This document shows positions 56,184 through 63,916 of a stretch of DNA of 64,000 nucleotides, piece after piece; within the stretch, counting starts at the first letter, position 1; the number at the start of each line of letters is the position of its first letter. The stretch comes from Paenibacillus nasutitermitis. Its GTDB lineage: Bacteria > Bacillota > Bacilli > Paenibacillales > Paenibacillaceae. Made by a program: the position numbers and the translations under genes. The notes under the pieces are model-generated. The model was not told where the DNA came from, did no database searches, and saw only the letters and a program-made list of their open reading frames with translations. Where the stretch lies: NCBI RefSeq assembly GCF_014641075.1, contig NZ_BMHP01000002.1, positions 1,892,472 through 1,956,471 of the forward strand, read 5' to 3'.

Positions 56184-56641
56184 TCGATTTCCACGATCAT
56201 TTCGATCTCGACTGGCGTGTTAAATGGAAGCTCGTTGGTACCGATCGCTGCGCGGGCATGGCGCCCTTTCTCCCCGAATGCCTGAACGAGCAGCTCGGAG
56301 GCGCCGTTAATAACAAATGGTTGCTCGGCGAAACCCGGCGCCGAATTAACGAAGGCGAGCAGCTTCACGACCTGCTTGACGCGGTCCAAGTCGCCGATAT
56401 GATCCTTCAATACAGCGAGCGCGTTAATCATGACCTGACGAGCAGCTGCCTGCCCCTGCTCGATCGTCAGGTCCGTTCCAAGTTTGCCTTCATGCAGCAA
56501 TACGCCGTTCACGCGACAATCGAAACCCGACGTATAGACAAGGCTGCCCACCGTCTTCGCCGGCACGTACTCCGCAATCGGCTTCGGTGCATTCTCCAAT
56601 ACGACGCCAAGCTCCTCTAACCTTTTCTCCACAATCGCCAT
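56180..56641 (-). CDS. RidA-family (YjgF/YER057c) protein
   Basis: A 153-residue RidA-like protein. The archetype hydrolyses reactive enamines and imines to keto acids plus ammonia. The conserved arginine is in GRHARAAIG near residue 127, and the C-terminal TPVEIEMIVEI matches the family. The insertion-containing N-terminal half resembles the chorismate mutase-like RidA subgroup, not the classical one. It overlaps the creatininase gene by one base (TAATG). Its place in a catabolic operon suggests a nitrogen-containing intermediate, which is inference. Confidence 0.9.
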   Translation of the reverse strand: MAIVEKRLEELGVVLENAPKPIAEYVPAKTVGSLVYTSGFDCRVNGVLLHEGKLGTDLTIEQGQAAARQVMINALAVLKDHIGDLDRVKQVVKLLAFVNSAPGFAEQPFVINGASELLVQAFGEKGRHARAAIGTNELPFNTPVEIEMIVEIE

Positions 56642-57450
56642 TATTCTGTTCCTCCTTCAGCCTTTCGAATCGTCTTATCAAGCTCCAACAGCCAATCGGA
56701 CACGCTCCCCACGATGGTGTCCAAATATCGTTGCCCTTTCTCTGCGCTCGCTTGATCCGCGGAATCCGAGTACCCGTCGCGGCCTGTAATCAAGCCATGC
56801 CTGCCCATGTAATACCCTTCAGCTCTAGCCCAGCTGTTCACCGGATGTCCTGATTGAATCCGCCCGGCGTCCACAAGCTCGGGGCAAATCGCCATGACGA
56901 GCGACGTTTCGAAGCCCCCCGCGTGACCGGGAACGAGCCCGACGCCAGATGCGTCCGTACCGCCCAGCGCCGTATTGGCGATGTTCCAATAAGAGGCGGC
57001 CACCGTCCAAACGTCATGCCCGACCGCCGTATCCTGCGCAACTTGCGTCATGATCTGATGGTTGCCGCCATGGCCGTTCAAGAATATGATCCGCTCGAAT
57101 CCATCCTTCACCAAGCTCGTCGCGACATCTGCCAGTACCCGATGATACGTCTCCGCAGAATACGAAATCGTGCCGCCGTAGCTCAGATGATGCTCCGAAC
57201 AGCCGATGCTCAGTATAGGCGCCATCAGCACTGGCATCCTCCCCGCGACCCGCTCGATCGACTTGCGCGTCACATAGTCGCAGATCATCGTATCCGTGTT
57301 CACCGGCAGATGCGGACCATGCTGCTCGGTCGCCGCCAGGGGAACGATGACGTAACCGCCTTCGCGGGCGAACTCGTTCAGTCGTTCCCTCGTGTAATGC
57401 TGAAAATGATACCCGCCGTGCGTTGTTTCCATACTCGCCATGAAAGTCAT
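56641..57450 (-). CDS. Creatininase-family amidohydrolase
   Basis: A 269-residue member of the creatininase/FAPy-deformylase superfamily, metal-dependent hydrolases acting on cyclic or linear amides. The metal ligands are visible in ATEQHGPHLPVNTD near residues 41-54 (Glu, His, Asp) and LNGHGGNH near 121-128, with a further glutamate in HAGGFETSL near 175-183. The exact substrate is unknown. True creatininase is unlikely from context, since no creatine pathway gene is nearby. GGGGGCG precedes the ATG. Confidence 0.9.
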   Translation of the reverse strand: MTFMASMETTHGGYHFQHYTRERLNEFAREGGYVIVPLAATEQHGPHLPVNTDTMICDYVTRKSIERVAGRMPVLMAPILSIGCSEHHLSYGGTISYSAETYHRVLADVATSLVKDGFERIIFLNGHGGNHQIMTQVAQDTAVGHDVWTVAASYWNIANTALGGTDASGVGLVPGHAGGFETSLVMAICPELVDAGRIQSGHPVNSWARAEGYYMGRHGLITGRDGYSDSADQASAEKGQRYLDTIVGSVSDWLLELDKTIRKAEGGTE

Positions 57451-57463
57451 GACGCTCGCCCCC

Positions 57464-58579
57464 TTAATAGCTGACGCTCAGATGCGGCGTCTGGATTTCC
57501 TTGCCTTCGTATAACGAATGCATCAGGGCGTCAAGCGCCCCCGTCGTCAGCAGCGAACGCTCCACCGGGTATGGCGCGTTGCGGGTATGGATGAATCTCT
57601 CGATCGCAAGCACCAGATAGCTGAAATGGCTGTGCGGCTTCTGGTTCTGGAGCCGGAACTCGACGCAGACCGGCTCCTCGCCTTCCGCCACCTGATAAGC
57701 CGAGACGAACATGCGTCCCTCCGGCTCTGCAAAAATCATCCCCGCCTGCAGCCCGTCTGCGTATTCGAGCTCTACGAACACCGGCTTCTTCAACTGGTAC
57801 GGAAACATATCGAGGTCCCGCAGGTTAACGAAACCGCCCAGCTTTCGGTAAATCGCATGCCAGTCGTCGGACAGGATTCGGTCGATCGCCGCTTGCTCCG
57901 TGAACGTCCGCACTGCGCGGATTCCGGTTTCTCCTCCTGCCCGGTTCTCTGCAACACTTTGCATCATTTCCATCGTATGATAGCAATAGCGCTCCACGTC
58001 GTCGTAGGCGAAGCCGAGCATCTTGTGCATTGGAGCGCCGTAAGGAATACTTGCCGCCGCCGGCCTTGGAAGCTGTGGGCAGAAAGGCAGTACGGAGCTG
58101 GACATGAACGGAACGTCATGCTTCTTGATCTGCTCATACATCCATTCGATGTCTTCCTGAACGATTGCGAACCCCTTGTCCGTAAAAACCGGAACGATCC
58201 GGTCGAACTCCAGCATAACGTTCAAGCATTCTTCGAAAAACGCGCGCCGGGGATAAAGGACCTGCCCGATTTCGTTCTCCGGATATTCGCCAAGCTCCCC
58301 GATCACGATGATGCCGTCCAGCTCAAACGTATCGCCGCCATGCAGCAATGCCTCACGAATGGAGGGATACAAGGAGACGCCGTGCTTGTCCGCCATGTCC
58401 TTCCCCATGTCGTTGGCAGGGAATTGATCGATGAACATCGACACGATATCTACCGTCGGTTTATAGGTTCTGCCGTTTAATGTGTAGCCGTCCAGGAATT
58501 TCGTAATGATGACATCGGCATGGTTAGTAGACCAATATTCTGTAATAATGGCCGCGACTTTTTTATTCGGTTTGTTCAT
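57464..58579 (-). CDS. Conserved protein of unknown function in the KDG operon
   Basis: A 371-residue cytoplasmic protein with no signal peptide or membrane segment. The first half looks like a Rossmann-type alpha/beta domain (VAAIITEYW...HADVIITKFLDG near residues 9-30, ELDGIIVIGELGEYP near 86-100, RIVPVFTDKGFA near 125). The C-terminal segment NAPYPVERSLLTTGALDAL near 335-353 resembles the end of Gfo/Idh/MocA oxidoreductases, but I see neither a GxGxxG dinucleotide loop nor an EKP motif. Similar proteins of unknown role occur in sugar-degrading bacteria, as I recall. No function can be assigned. AGGGGAG precedes ATG 58579. Confidence 0.85.
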   Translation of the reverse strand: MNKPNKKVAAIITEYWSTNHADVIITKFLDGYTLNGRTYKPTVDIVSMFIDQFPANDMGKDMADKHGVSLYPSIREALLHGGDTFELDGIIVIGELGEYPENEIGQVLYPRRAFFEECLNVMLEFDRIVPVFTDKGFAIVQEDIEWMYEQIKKHDVPFMSSSVLPFCPQLPRPAAASIPYGAPMHKMLGFAYDDVERYCYHTMEMMQSVAENRAGGETGIRAVRTFTEQAAIDRILSDDWHAIYRKLGGFVNLRDLDMFPYQLKKPVFVELEYADGLQAGMIFAEPEGRMFVSAYQVAEGEEPVCVEFRLQNQKPHSHFSYLVLAIERFIHTRNAPYPVERSLLTTGALDALMHSLYEGKEIQTPHLSVSY

Positions 58580-58593
58580 AGCCTAATCTCCCC

Positions 58594-59592
58594 TTAATAA
58601 TGAACCGCATATTTGAAATCGATCGAGCGCAGCGTCGTATCTGCGACGTCGACAAGAATATTCGCTTCCTTCACTGCGTTATAATCCGGCCGCATTCCGG
58701 CGCGAACCCGGTCACACGCCGATTGCAGCTCGCCCACGAGAGCTTCCAAGCCAAATTCAAGCAGATCAGCGCCGCCCGGTAACGCTACGGATCCGCACTT
58801 CCACGGATCGCCGAGCAAATACGTCAGGTCGCTCGTATCGATATCGATCCGCCCTGCGTCTCCGATCACGGATAGTGACCCGTTCGTTAACGGCCCTTCG
58901 CCCTCCGTCTTCCAGACGTTGGACATCGTTCCTTGCACACCATTGTCGAATTCAAACTCAAGCCGCTCGATATTCCGGATTCCGTTCTCGAGCGCTTTGG
59001 AACCAAATGTCTGCATCCGGTCGAACTTCACCGCTCCGGCCAGCCAGAAGGCGATATCCATCTCGAACAGCAGGTTCTCGTAATACGTCGGCAGCCTGTC
59101 GTAATGCTTGCGAATCGACACGCTGCGGGACCGGCTCAGCTCTATTCTCTCAAGCTTGCCCAGCTTGCCTTGTTTAATAGCTTCATAGACGGAACGGTAT
59201 CCGGCATGGGCGCGCAGCAGACGCGGAACGAATAGGTTCAACTCGCGCTCGATTGCCCGTTTCCACAGCTCCACCGCCGCGGCCGGATTCGTCGCAAACG
59301 GATGCTCCGCAAACACGTGGACGCCTGCGGACAAGGCTTGCGACACCGGCAGGAAATGATCGGTTTCGTGCGTGACGACGCTCACCAAATCCAGCTTCTC
59401 CGCTGCCAGCATGTCATCGACATTCGAGTAACGGCCAACGATGCCGTAAGCTTCCGCAACCCGGGCGAGCCGTTCCGGCCGAACGTCGCACACTGCGACG
59501 ACCTCGGCCCCCTTGACCTTGCTGAATGCCTGCACATGGGATTCGCCCCATCGGCCCAGACCGATAACCCCAACTCTAGCTATAGACTTCAT
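58594..59592 (-). CDS. Gfo/Idh/MocA-family oxidoreductase with EHP in place of EKP
   Basis: A 332-residue NAD(P)-dependent sugar or polyol dehydrogenase of the Gfo/Idh/MocA family. The nucleotide-binding GVIGLGRWGESH is at about residues 8-19 and the substrate domain follows from about 125. The family catalytic motif EKP, whose lysine takes part in hydride transfer, reads EHP here (AEHPFA near residue 96; the codon is CAT). This may mean altered chemistry or a role other than simple dehydrogenation. It lies directly downstream of the ABC transporter permeases. GGAGG precedes ATG 59592. Confidence 0.92.
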   Translation of the reverse strand: MKSIARVGVIGLGRWGESHVQAFSKVKGAEVVAVCDVRPERLARVAEAYGIVGRYSNVDDMLAAEKLDLVSVVTHETDHFLPVSQALSAGVHVFAEHPFATNPAAAVELWKRAIERELNLFVPRLLRAHAGYRSVYEAIKQGKLGKLERIELSRSRSVSIRKHYDRLPTYYENLLFEMDIAFWLAGAVKFDRMQTFGSKALENGIRNIERLEFEFDNGVQGTMSNVWKTEGEGPLTNGSLSVIGDAGRIDIDTSDLTYLLGDPWKCGSVALPGGADLLEFGLEALVGELQSACDRVRAGMRPDYNAVKEANILVDVADTTLRSIDFKYAVHY

Positions 59593-59616
59593 CGTTAATC
59601 CTCCACTTCCGAGCCG

Positions 59617-60456
59617 TCACTTGATCGAGCCGGCCGTCAAACTTTTAATCATGTATTTTTGCAGGAAGATGAATATAATCGAGACGGGAACAGTCGCGAC
59701 GAGCGATGCTGCCATCATGTCATTCCATTCAATTTTGTTCTGCGTGACCAGTTGACCGACTCCGACCGGAACCGTCTTCAGGTTCTCGTCCGACATCAGG
59801 ATCATAGCGAACATATACTCATTCCAGCCCATTACGAACGAATAGATTGCCGTTGCGACGATACCCGGTAGGATGAGCGGCAGGATGATGTTCCAGAACG
59901 TACGGAAAGGTCCGCATCCGTCGATAGACGCCGCCTGGTCAATTTCCTTCGAAATGGAATCGAAATACCCGAGCATCATCCACGAACAGACTGGAATCGT
60001 GAACGTAATGTACGTAATAACCAGACCAAACAGCGTGTTGACGAGACCGACTTGCGTCATGATATTGTAAAATGGAATGAGCAGCATGATCGCCGGGAAC
60101 ATCTGCGTTACGAGCAGGAAGGTCAAATAAAAGCCCTTCCCCTTGAACTGGAACCGGGATGTGCCGTAACCGGCGAGCGTCGAAAATATAATCGAAATAA
60201 ACGTGGACGCGAACACGACAATCAGGCTGTTCGCAAAATAGTGCCCGAACGGATAATCGTTCCAGATATTGCGGAACGCCTCAAGTGTCGGATGGGCGGG
60301 AATCCATTGGGGAGGCGTCGCGAACGTGTCCTCCGGCGTTTTCAGTGCAGTGGATATCATCCAGAAGACAGGCACCAGCACCATCAAAGACGCGACGATG
60401 AGCAACGCGTACGCGACGATATTGCCTGTAAGGCTGCGAGTTCTAGTTCCTGCCAT
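59617..60456 (-). CDS. Carbohydrate ABC transporter permease (MalG type)
   Basis: A 279-residue inner-membrane subunit of a CUT1 sugar importer with six membrane segments and the EAA loop EIDQAASIDGCGPFRTFWNIILPL near residues 180-203. ATG 60456 has AGGAGG ten bases upstream and lies inside the end of the preceding permease gene (14-base overlap). Confidence 0.94.
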   Translation of the reverse strand: MAGTRTRSLTGNIVAYALLIVASLMVLVPVFWMISTALKTPEDTFATPPQWIPAHPTLEAFRNIWNDYPFGHYFANSLIVVFASTFISIIFSTLAGYGTSRFQFKGKGFYLTFLLVTQMFPAIMLLIPFYNIMTQVGLVNTLFGLVITYITFTIPVCSWMMLGYFDSISKEIDQAASIDGCGPFRTFWNIILPLILPGIVATAIYSFVMGWNEYMFAMILMSDENLKTVPVGVGQLVTQNKIEWNDMMAASLVATVPVSIIFIFLQKYMIKSLTAGSIK

Positions 60457-61321
60457 CGGATAACAACCTCCTGTACGCAAAGCTTATCAACAAACAAATC
60501 AAGAATACGATGATCGACAATGCCGCGGCTTGTCCGAAGCGGAAGTCGGTGAATGCCAGCTTGAAAATATCGATGCTCACGACGCTGGTCGAATTGACCG
60601 GACCGCCTTCTGTAAGCAGATGAATGATCGTAAAATGCTTGAACCACCAGATGGTTTCCAAGATTAACGTGGAAGCGAGCACGACCTTGAGGCTTGGAAG
60701 CGTAATGTACCAGAACGACTTCAGCTTGCCTGCTCCGTCGATGTCCGCAGCTTCGTACATATCCTCGTCAATCGCTTGAAGACCGGCCAGAACGAAGATC
60801 AGAACGAGCGGATACCCTTTCCACACGGCGACGAACACGACGCCCAGCATTGCGTATGTCGTGCTGCTCAGCCACGCGATCGGCTCGTTGATCAGATGCA
60901 AGGTCATCAGGACGTGATTGACCAGGCCGTAAATCGGATCGAACATCCATTTCCATAACAACGCGACGACAACTTCCGGGAATAACCAAGGCAAGATCAG
61001 GATGAGCCTGAAGAAGGTTCTCCCTTTCAGCTTCATGTTGAGCAACAAGGCGAGCAGAATGCCAATGACGAAATTACCGATGAGAACGAGTACCGTAAAC
61101 TTGACCGTAATCCAGATTTTCTCCAGGAAATCCGGCTTCGTTAAGGCTTCCCAATAGTATTTCAATCCGACGAAATCCCAACGGTTCATCAGATTCGTAT
61201 CGAACATGCTCACGTAAAATCCGTATAAGATCGGATAAGCGACCAACACCAGCATCATAATAGCGGAAGGCAGGATAAAACCATATCCTGCCCACTGCTT
61301 CCTTGAAAAATTGTTTTTCAC
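60443..61321 (-). CDS. Sugar ABC transporter permease (MalF type)
   Basis: A 292-residue CUT1-family permease with six membrane segments and the EAA loop DMYEAADIDGAGKLKSFWYITLP near residues 185-207. It pairs with the MalG-type subunit. The cluster has no ATPase gene, so a shared MsmX-type ATPase encoded elsewhere probably energises the importer, as is common in Bacillales. Confidence 0.94.
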   Translation of the reverse strand: MKNNFSRKQWAGYGFILPSAIMMLVLVAYPILYGFYVSMFDTNLMNRWDFVGLKYYWEALTKPDFLEKIWITVKFTVLVLIGNFVIGILLALLLNMKLKGRTFFRLILILPWLFPEVVVALLWKWMFDPIYGLVNHVLMTLHLINEPIAWLSSTTYAMLGVVFVAVWKGYPLVLIFVLAGLQAIDEDMYEAADIDGAGKLKSFWYITLPSLKVVLASTLILETIWWFKHFTIIHLLTEGGPVNSTSVVSIDIFKLAFTDFRFGQAAALSIIVFLICLLISFAYRRLLSDGRN

Positions 61322-61341
61322 GGGGAATCCCCTCTTTCACA

Positions 61342-62667
61342 CTATTGATTCCGCTCGATCTCGCTTCTCACGGATTCCGCCGCTTTCGTAGCCGCCGTTT
61401 CCGCTTTTGTACTGCCAGCGAGCATGGCTTGATACGCTGTGCCTACCGCGGATTGCACCTGGGAGAAGAAAGAAACGACTGGCTGCGGGACTGCGTATTG
61501 CTGAGCGTCCAAGAAGCCTTTGTAGACCGGTGACTGCACTCTTGCGTCGTCTCCCGCTTCCATGCGGGTCGGCATACGCCCGGTGCCTTCGAAGAACTTA
61601 ATCGCATTTTCTTTCTCCACGAGGAACTTCAAGTACTTCGCTGCGGCTTCTTTGTTGCTGCTTTTCTCCGAGATCGAGAAGCCGAAGGCGCTCAGGTTCG
61701 AGGAATGCTCGGTTTTCTTCGGTACAGGTACGGCTGCCAGCTTTCCTTCAAGTTTCGGGTTCTTCTCGATCAACCCCGCGATCGAATGGGAACCGGAGAT
61801 GACCATGCCGATTTTGTCGTTCGCCATGAGCGTGACGTTCTCGGCATAGGCGTTTTGCATCGCACCCGGCGGCGTAACCTTGTATTTGTTTGCAAGGTCG
61901 CCGAAGAATTGAAATGCTTCAATCGCTTCAGGACTGTCTAAATCCGTAACCCATTTGCCGTCTGCATCCTGCTTGAGCTCGCTTGCGCCGAAGCTGTGAA
62001 GAATCGGCAAGAACCGATACGTACCCGAGCTGTTGTTCGTGCCGACGAGACCAAAGCCCCATTGATCGGCCTTGCCGTCACCGTCAGTGTCTTTTGTCAG
62101 CTTTTGTGCGGATTTCACGAAATCGTCCCAGGTTACAGGCGGCTTCAGGCCTTCAGCCTCGAACCAATCGGTTCGATATATTAACGCGATAGGCGTCGTA
62201 AACCAAGGCATGTATTGCAGCTTGCCGTCGATCGTCGATTCCTTCAGCACACTTGGATAGAACCCTTTCACGAAGTCTTCCCCGAGCAGCGGCGTCAGAT
62301 CCGCGGTAATGCCCATACCGTTGGCCGTAGCATAGAAATCGCTCGTGTTCAGGAAGATATCAGGCAGTTGGTTCCCTGTGGCGAGCGTCGTGATTTTCGC
62401 GAAGGCATCGTTCTGGGAAAGTCCCATAAATTCGATCTTGATGTCCGGATTGGCTTTCATGAATTCGTCCGCCAGCTCCTGCTCAATCTCGCCCGCAGGC
62501 TTCTCGACGATTGTCGAGGACATGACCTTCAAGGTGACTGGTTTTCCGGAGTCGGAACCCCCGTTGCCATCGTTCGAAGTGTTGCTGCCGCAAGCGGCCA
62601 GAACCGAGGACAAAGCAACGATCGCACTTAATGCGGCAATGCTCCTTTTTTTCTGTCTGTTCTTCAT
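61342..62667 (-). CDS. Extracellular sugar-binding lipoprotein
   Basis: A 441-residue family 1 solute-binding protein, first gene of the operon. The signal peptide ends in the lipobox VLAAC (cysteine near residue 27). Typical segments are DFYATANGMGITADLTPL, TTPIALIYRTDWF and MANDKIGMVISGSHS. It captures the sugar or oligosaccharide for the two permeases. ATG 62667 has GGGAGG seven bases upstream; an ATG five codons earlier overlaps that site and is unlikely. Confidence 0.94.
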   Translation of the reverse strand: MKNRQKKRSIAALSAIVALSSVLAACGSNTSNDGNGGSDSGKPVTLKVMSSTIVEKPAGEIEQELADEFMKANPDIKIEFMGLSQNDAFAKITTLATGNQLPDIFLNTSDFYATANGMGITADLTPLLGEDFVKGFYPSVLKESTIDGKLQYMPWFTTPIALIYRTDWFEAEGLKPPVTWDDFVKSAQKLTKDTDGDGKADQWGFGLVGTNNSSGTYRFLPILHSFGASELKQDADGKWVTDLDSPEAIEAFQFFGDLANKYKVTPPGAMQNAYAENVTLMANDKIGMVISGSHSIAGLIEKNPKLEGKLAAVPVPKKTEHSSNLSAFGFSISEKSSNKEAAAKYLKFLVEKENAIKFFEGTGRMPTRMEAGDDARVQSPVYKGFLDAQQYAVPQPVVSFFSQVQSAVGTAYQAMLAGSTKAETAATKAAESVRSEIERNQ

Positions 62668-62770
62668 GCTTAGACCTCCCATTAGACTATCTTTTTTCGA
62701 TTCCCCGGAAACTTGAATTTATCACACGCATGAGTCTATAATGGTGGGATAGTTTCTCACGAATTATTCG

Positions 62771-62801
62771 CGGACGGCCTGTATGGCCCGTCTACCGTCC
62801 G
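62771..62801 (-). promoter_or_regulatory. Inverted repeat upstream of the sugar operon
   Basis: CGGACGG (62771-62777) and CCGTCCG (62795-62801) are perfect inverted copies. Between them is a GGCC-N5-GGCC repeat. The element lies about 105-135 bp upstream of the binding-protein gene, between it and the divergent AraC gene, and could be an operator. I see no convincing -35/-10 pair for the operon; TATAGA near 62738 on the minus strand is a possible -10. Confidence 0.35.
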
Positions 62802-62846
62802 AGTTGGAATCGACAATATAAGAGTAACATCCCCCAAGAGCGAAGA

Positions 62847-62876
62847 ACATTTCATAATGTAAACGCTTCTTATACT
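62847..62876 (+). promoter_or_regulatory. Candidate cre-like site and -10 box upstream of the AraC gene
   Basis: TGTAAACGCTTCTT at 62858-62871 matches the CcpA cre consensus in its left half and core but not in the last positions. It touches a TATACT box (62871-62876) and overlaps the palindrome ACATT-TCAT-AATGT (62847-62860). CcpA control is inference. Confidence 0.35.
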
Positions 62877-62946
62877 TTTGGAGTCAAAAAAACGAATCAC
62901 ATACAAGACAAGCAAGCTCGATCGGCACCTGGAAGGAGCATCCTGC

Positions 62947-63831
62947 ATGCAGTATTTCTTTCAACTATCCCGCGTATACAACGCCATCCATTTGATCTCG
63001 ATTTACTATTCGAGCGCCGAACGGAATTGGTCGTTCCCTAATCATCGCCATACGATTTTCGAATTCAAGCACTGCCTGAAGGGGAAGGTTGAAATAAAAA
63101 TAGATGGTATCTCCCACATCATTACGGCCGGAGAATCGGTCTTCATGAAAGCGGGCGCCTACCATCAATTAATGATGCTGGAGGACAGCGTTTATTTCGG
63201 TTTCCATTTCGATATCGAGATGCCATCGATCTACTCGATCTTCCAGTCAATCCCACATCCGATTATTGACGAAGGACTGCGGGCGTACGTCTCAGAATGG
63301 CTGCAGCAGTTCCTGAGCCATTACGGGGAAGATTTCGAACAGCTGCATCACCTCCCGAATACGCCAGTCAACACTTCGGTCACAAGCACGCTGAAGGCGC
63401 TGAAAATGCATTCCAGCTTCGTGGAATTCCTCTATACGCTTGCGGAGTTCTATCACGCCCGCTCGCAAGAGACGAAAGACGTCATTCCGCCCTCACACAA
63501 GAAGATCGCGCATCAAGTCGCCTTCGAGCTAAACAATACTGATAGGTATAACCTGCAAATCGGGGAAATCGCGAAGAAGCTGAATCTGCACCGGGCACAC
63601 ATTACGAATTGCTTCAAGGAAGTGTACGGCATGACGCCGAAGCAATATTTGATGCAGCTGCGGACCCAGAAAGCCAAGCAATGGCTGACGGAAACGGACC
63701 AGACGGTAGAGGAAATTGCCGACAGCCTGATGTTCTCGTCGCCCGCTCATTTCACCAAGTATTTCATTCAACAAACCGGTAGTTCGCCTTCCCATTACCG
63801 GGCAAAAAAAGACATCCCCGACATCCCCTAG
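62947..63831 (+). CDS. AraC-family regulator of the KDG operon
   Basis: A 294-residue regulator with an N-terminal cupin domain (NHRHTIFEFKHCLKG near residues 32-46) and a C-terminal AraC domain (about 190-290: IGEIAKKLNLHRAHITNCFK, then EEIADSLMFSSPAHFTKYF). It is divergent from the sugar-binding protein gene with a 279-bp gap and is the natural candidate for controlling the operon. ATG 62947 is chosen because GGAAGGAG lies seven bases upstream and the resulting length and N-terminus align with the paralogue at 53464. The frame extends 23 codons further up. Confidence 0.92.
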   Translation: MQYFFQLSRVYNAIHLISIYYSSAERNWSFPNHRHTIFEFKHCLKGKVEIKIDGISHIITAGESVFMKAGAYHQLMMLEDSVYFGFHFDIEMPSIYSIFQSIPHPIIDEGLRAYVSEWLQQFLSHYGEDFEQLHHLPNTPVNTSVTSTLKALKMHSSFVEFLYTLAEFYHARSQETKDVIPPSHKKIAHQVAFELNNTDRYNLQIGEIAKKLNLHRAHITNCFKEVYGMTPKQYLMQLRTQKAKQWLTETDQTVEEIADSLMFSSPAHFTKYFIQQTGSSPSHYRAKKDIPDIP

Positions 63832-63916
63832 GCCTCGCCACGCTGGTCGTCTTCCGTTCTTTGGCAAGCTCTCAATCGTTATAATTAAGCATGGGATACA
63901 ATTTGGAATCCCGTGA

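Noticed and set aside
57518..58480. A 320-codon plus-strand open frame opposite the unknown KDG-operon gene
   Set aside because: The minus-strand gene has a proper ribosome binding site, operon spacing and family-like C-terminus. The plus-strand product is rich in His, Arg and Cys as expected of a shadow frame.
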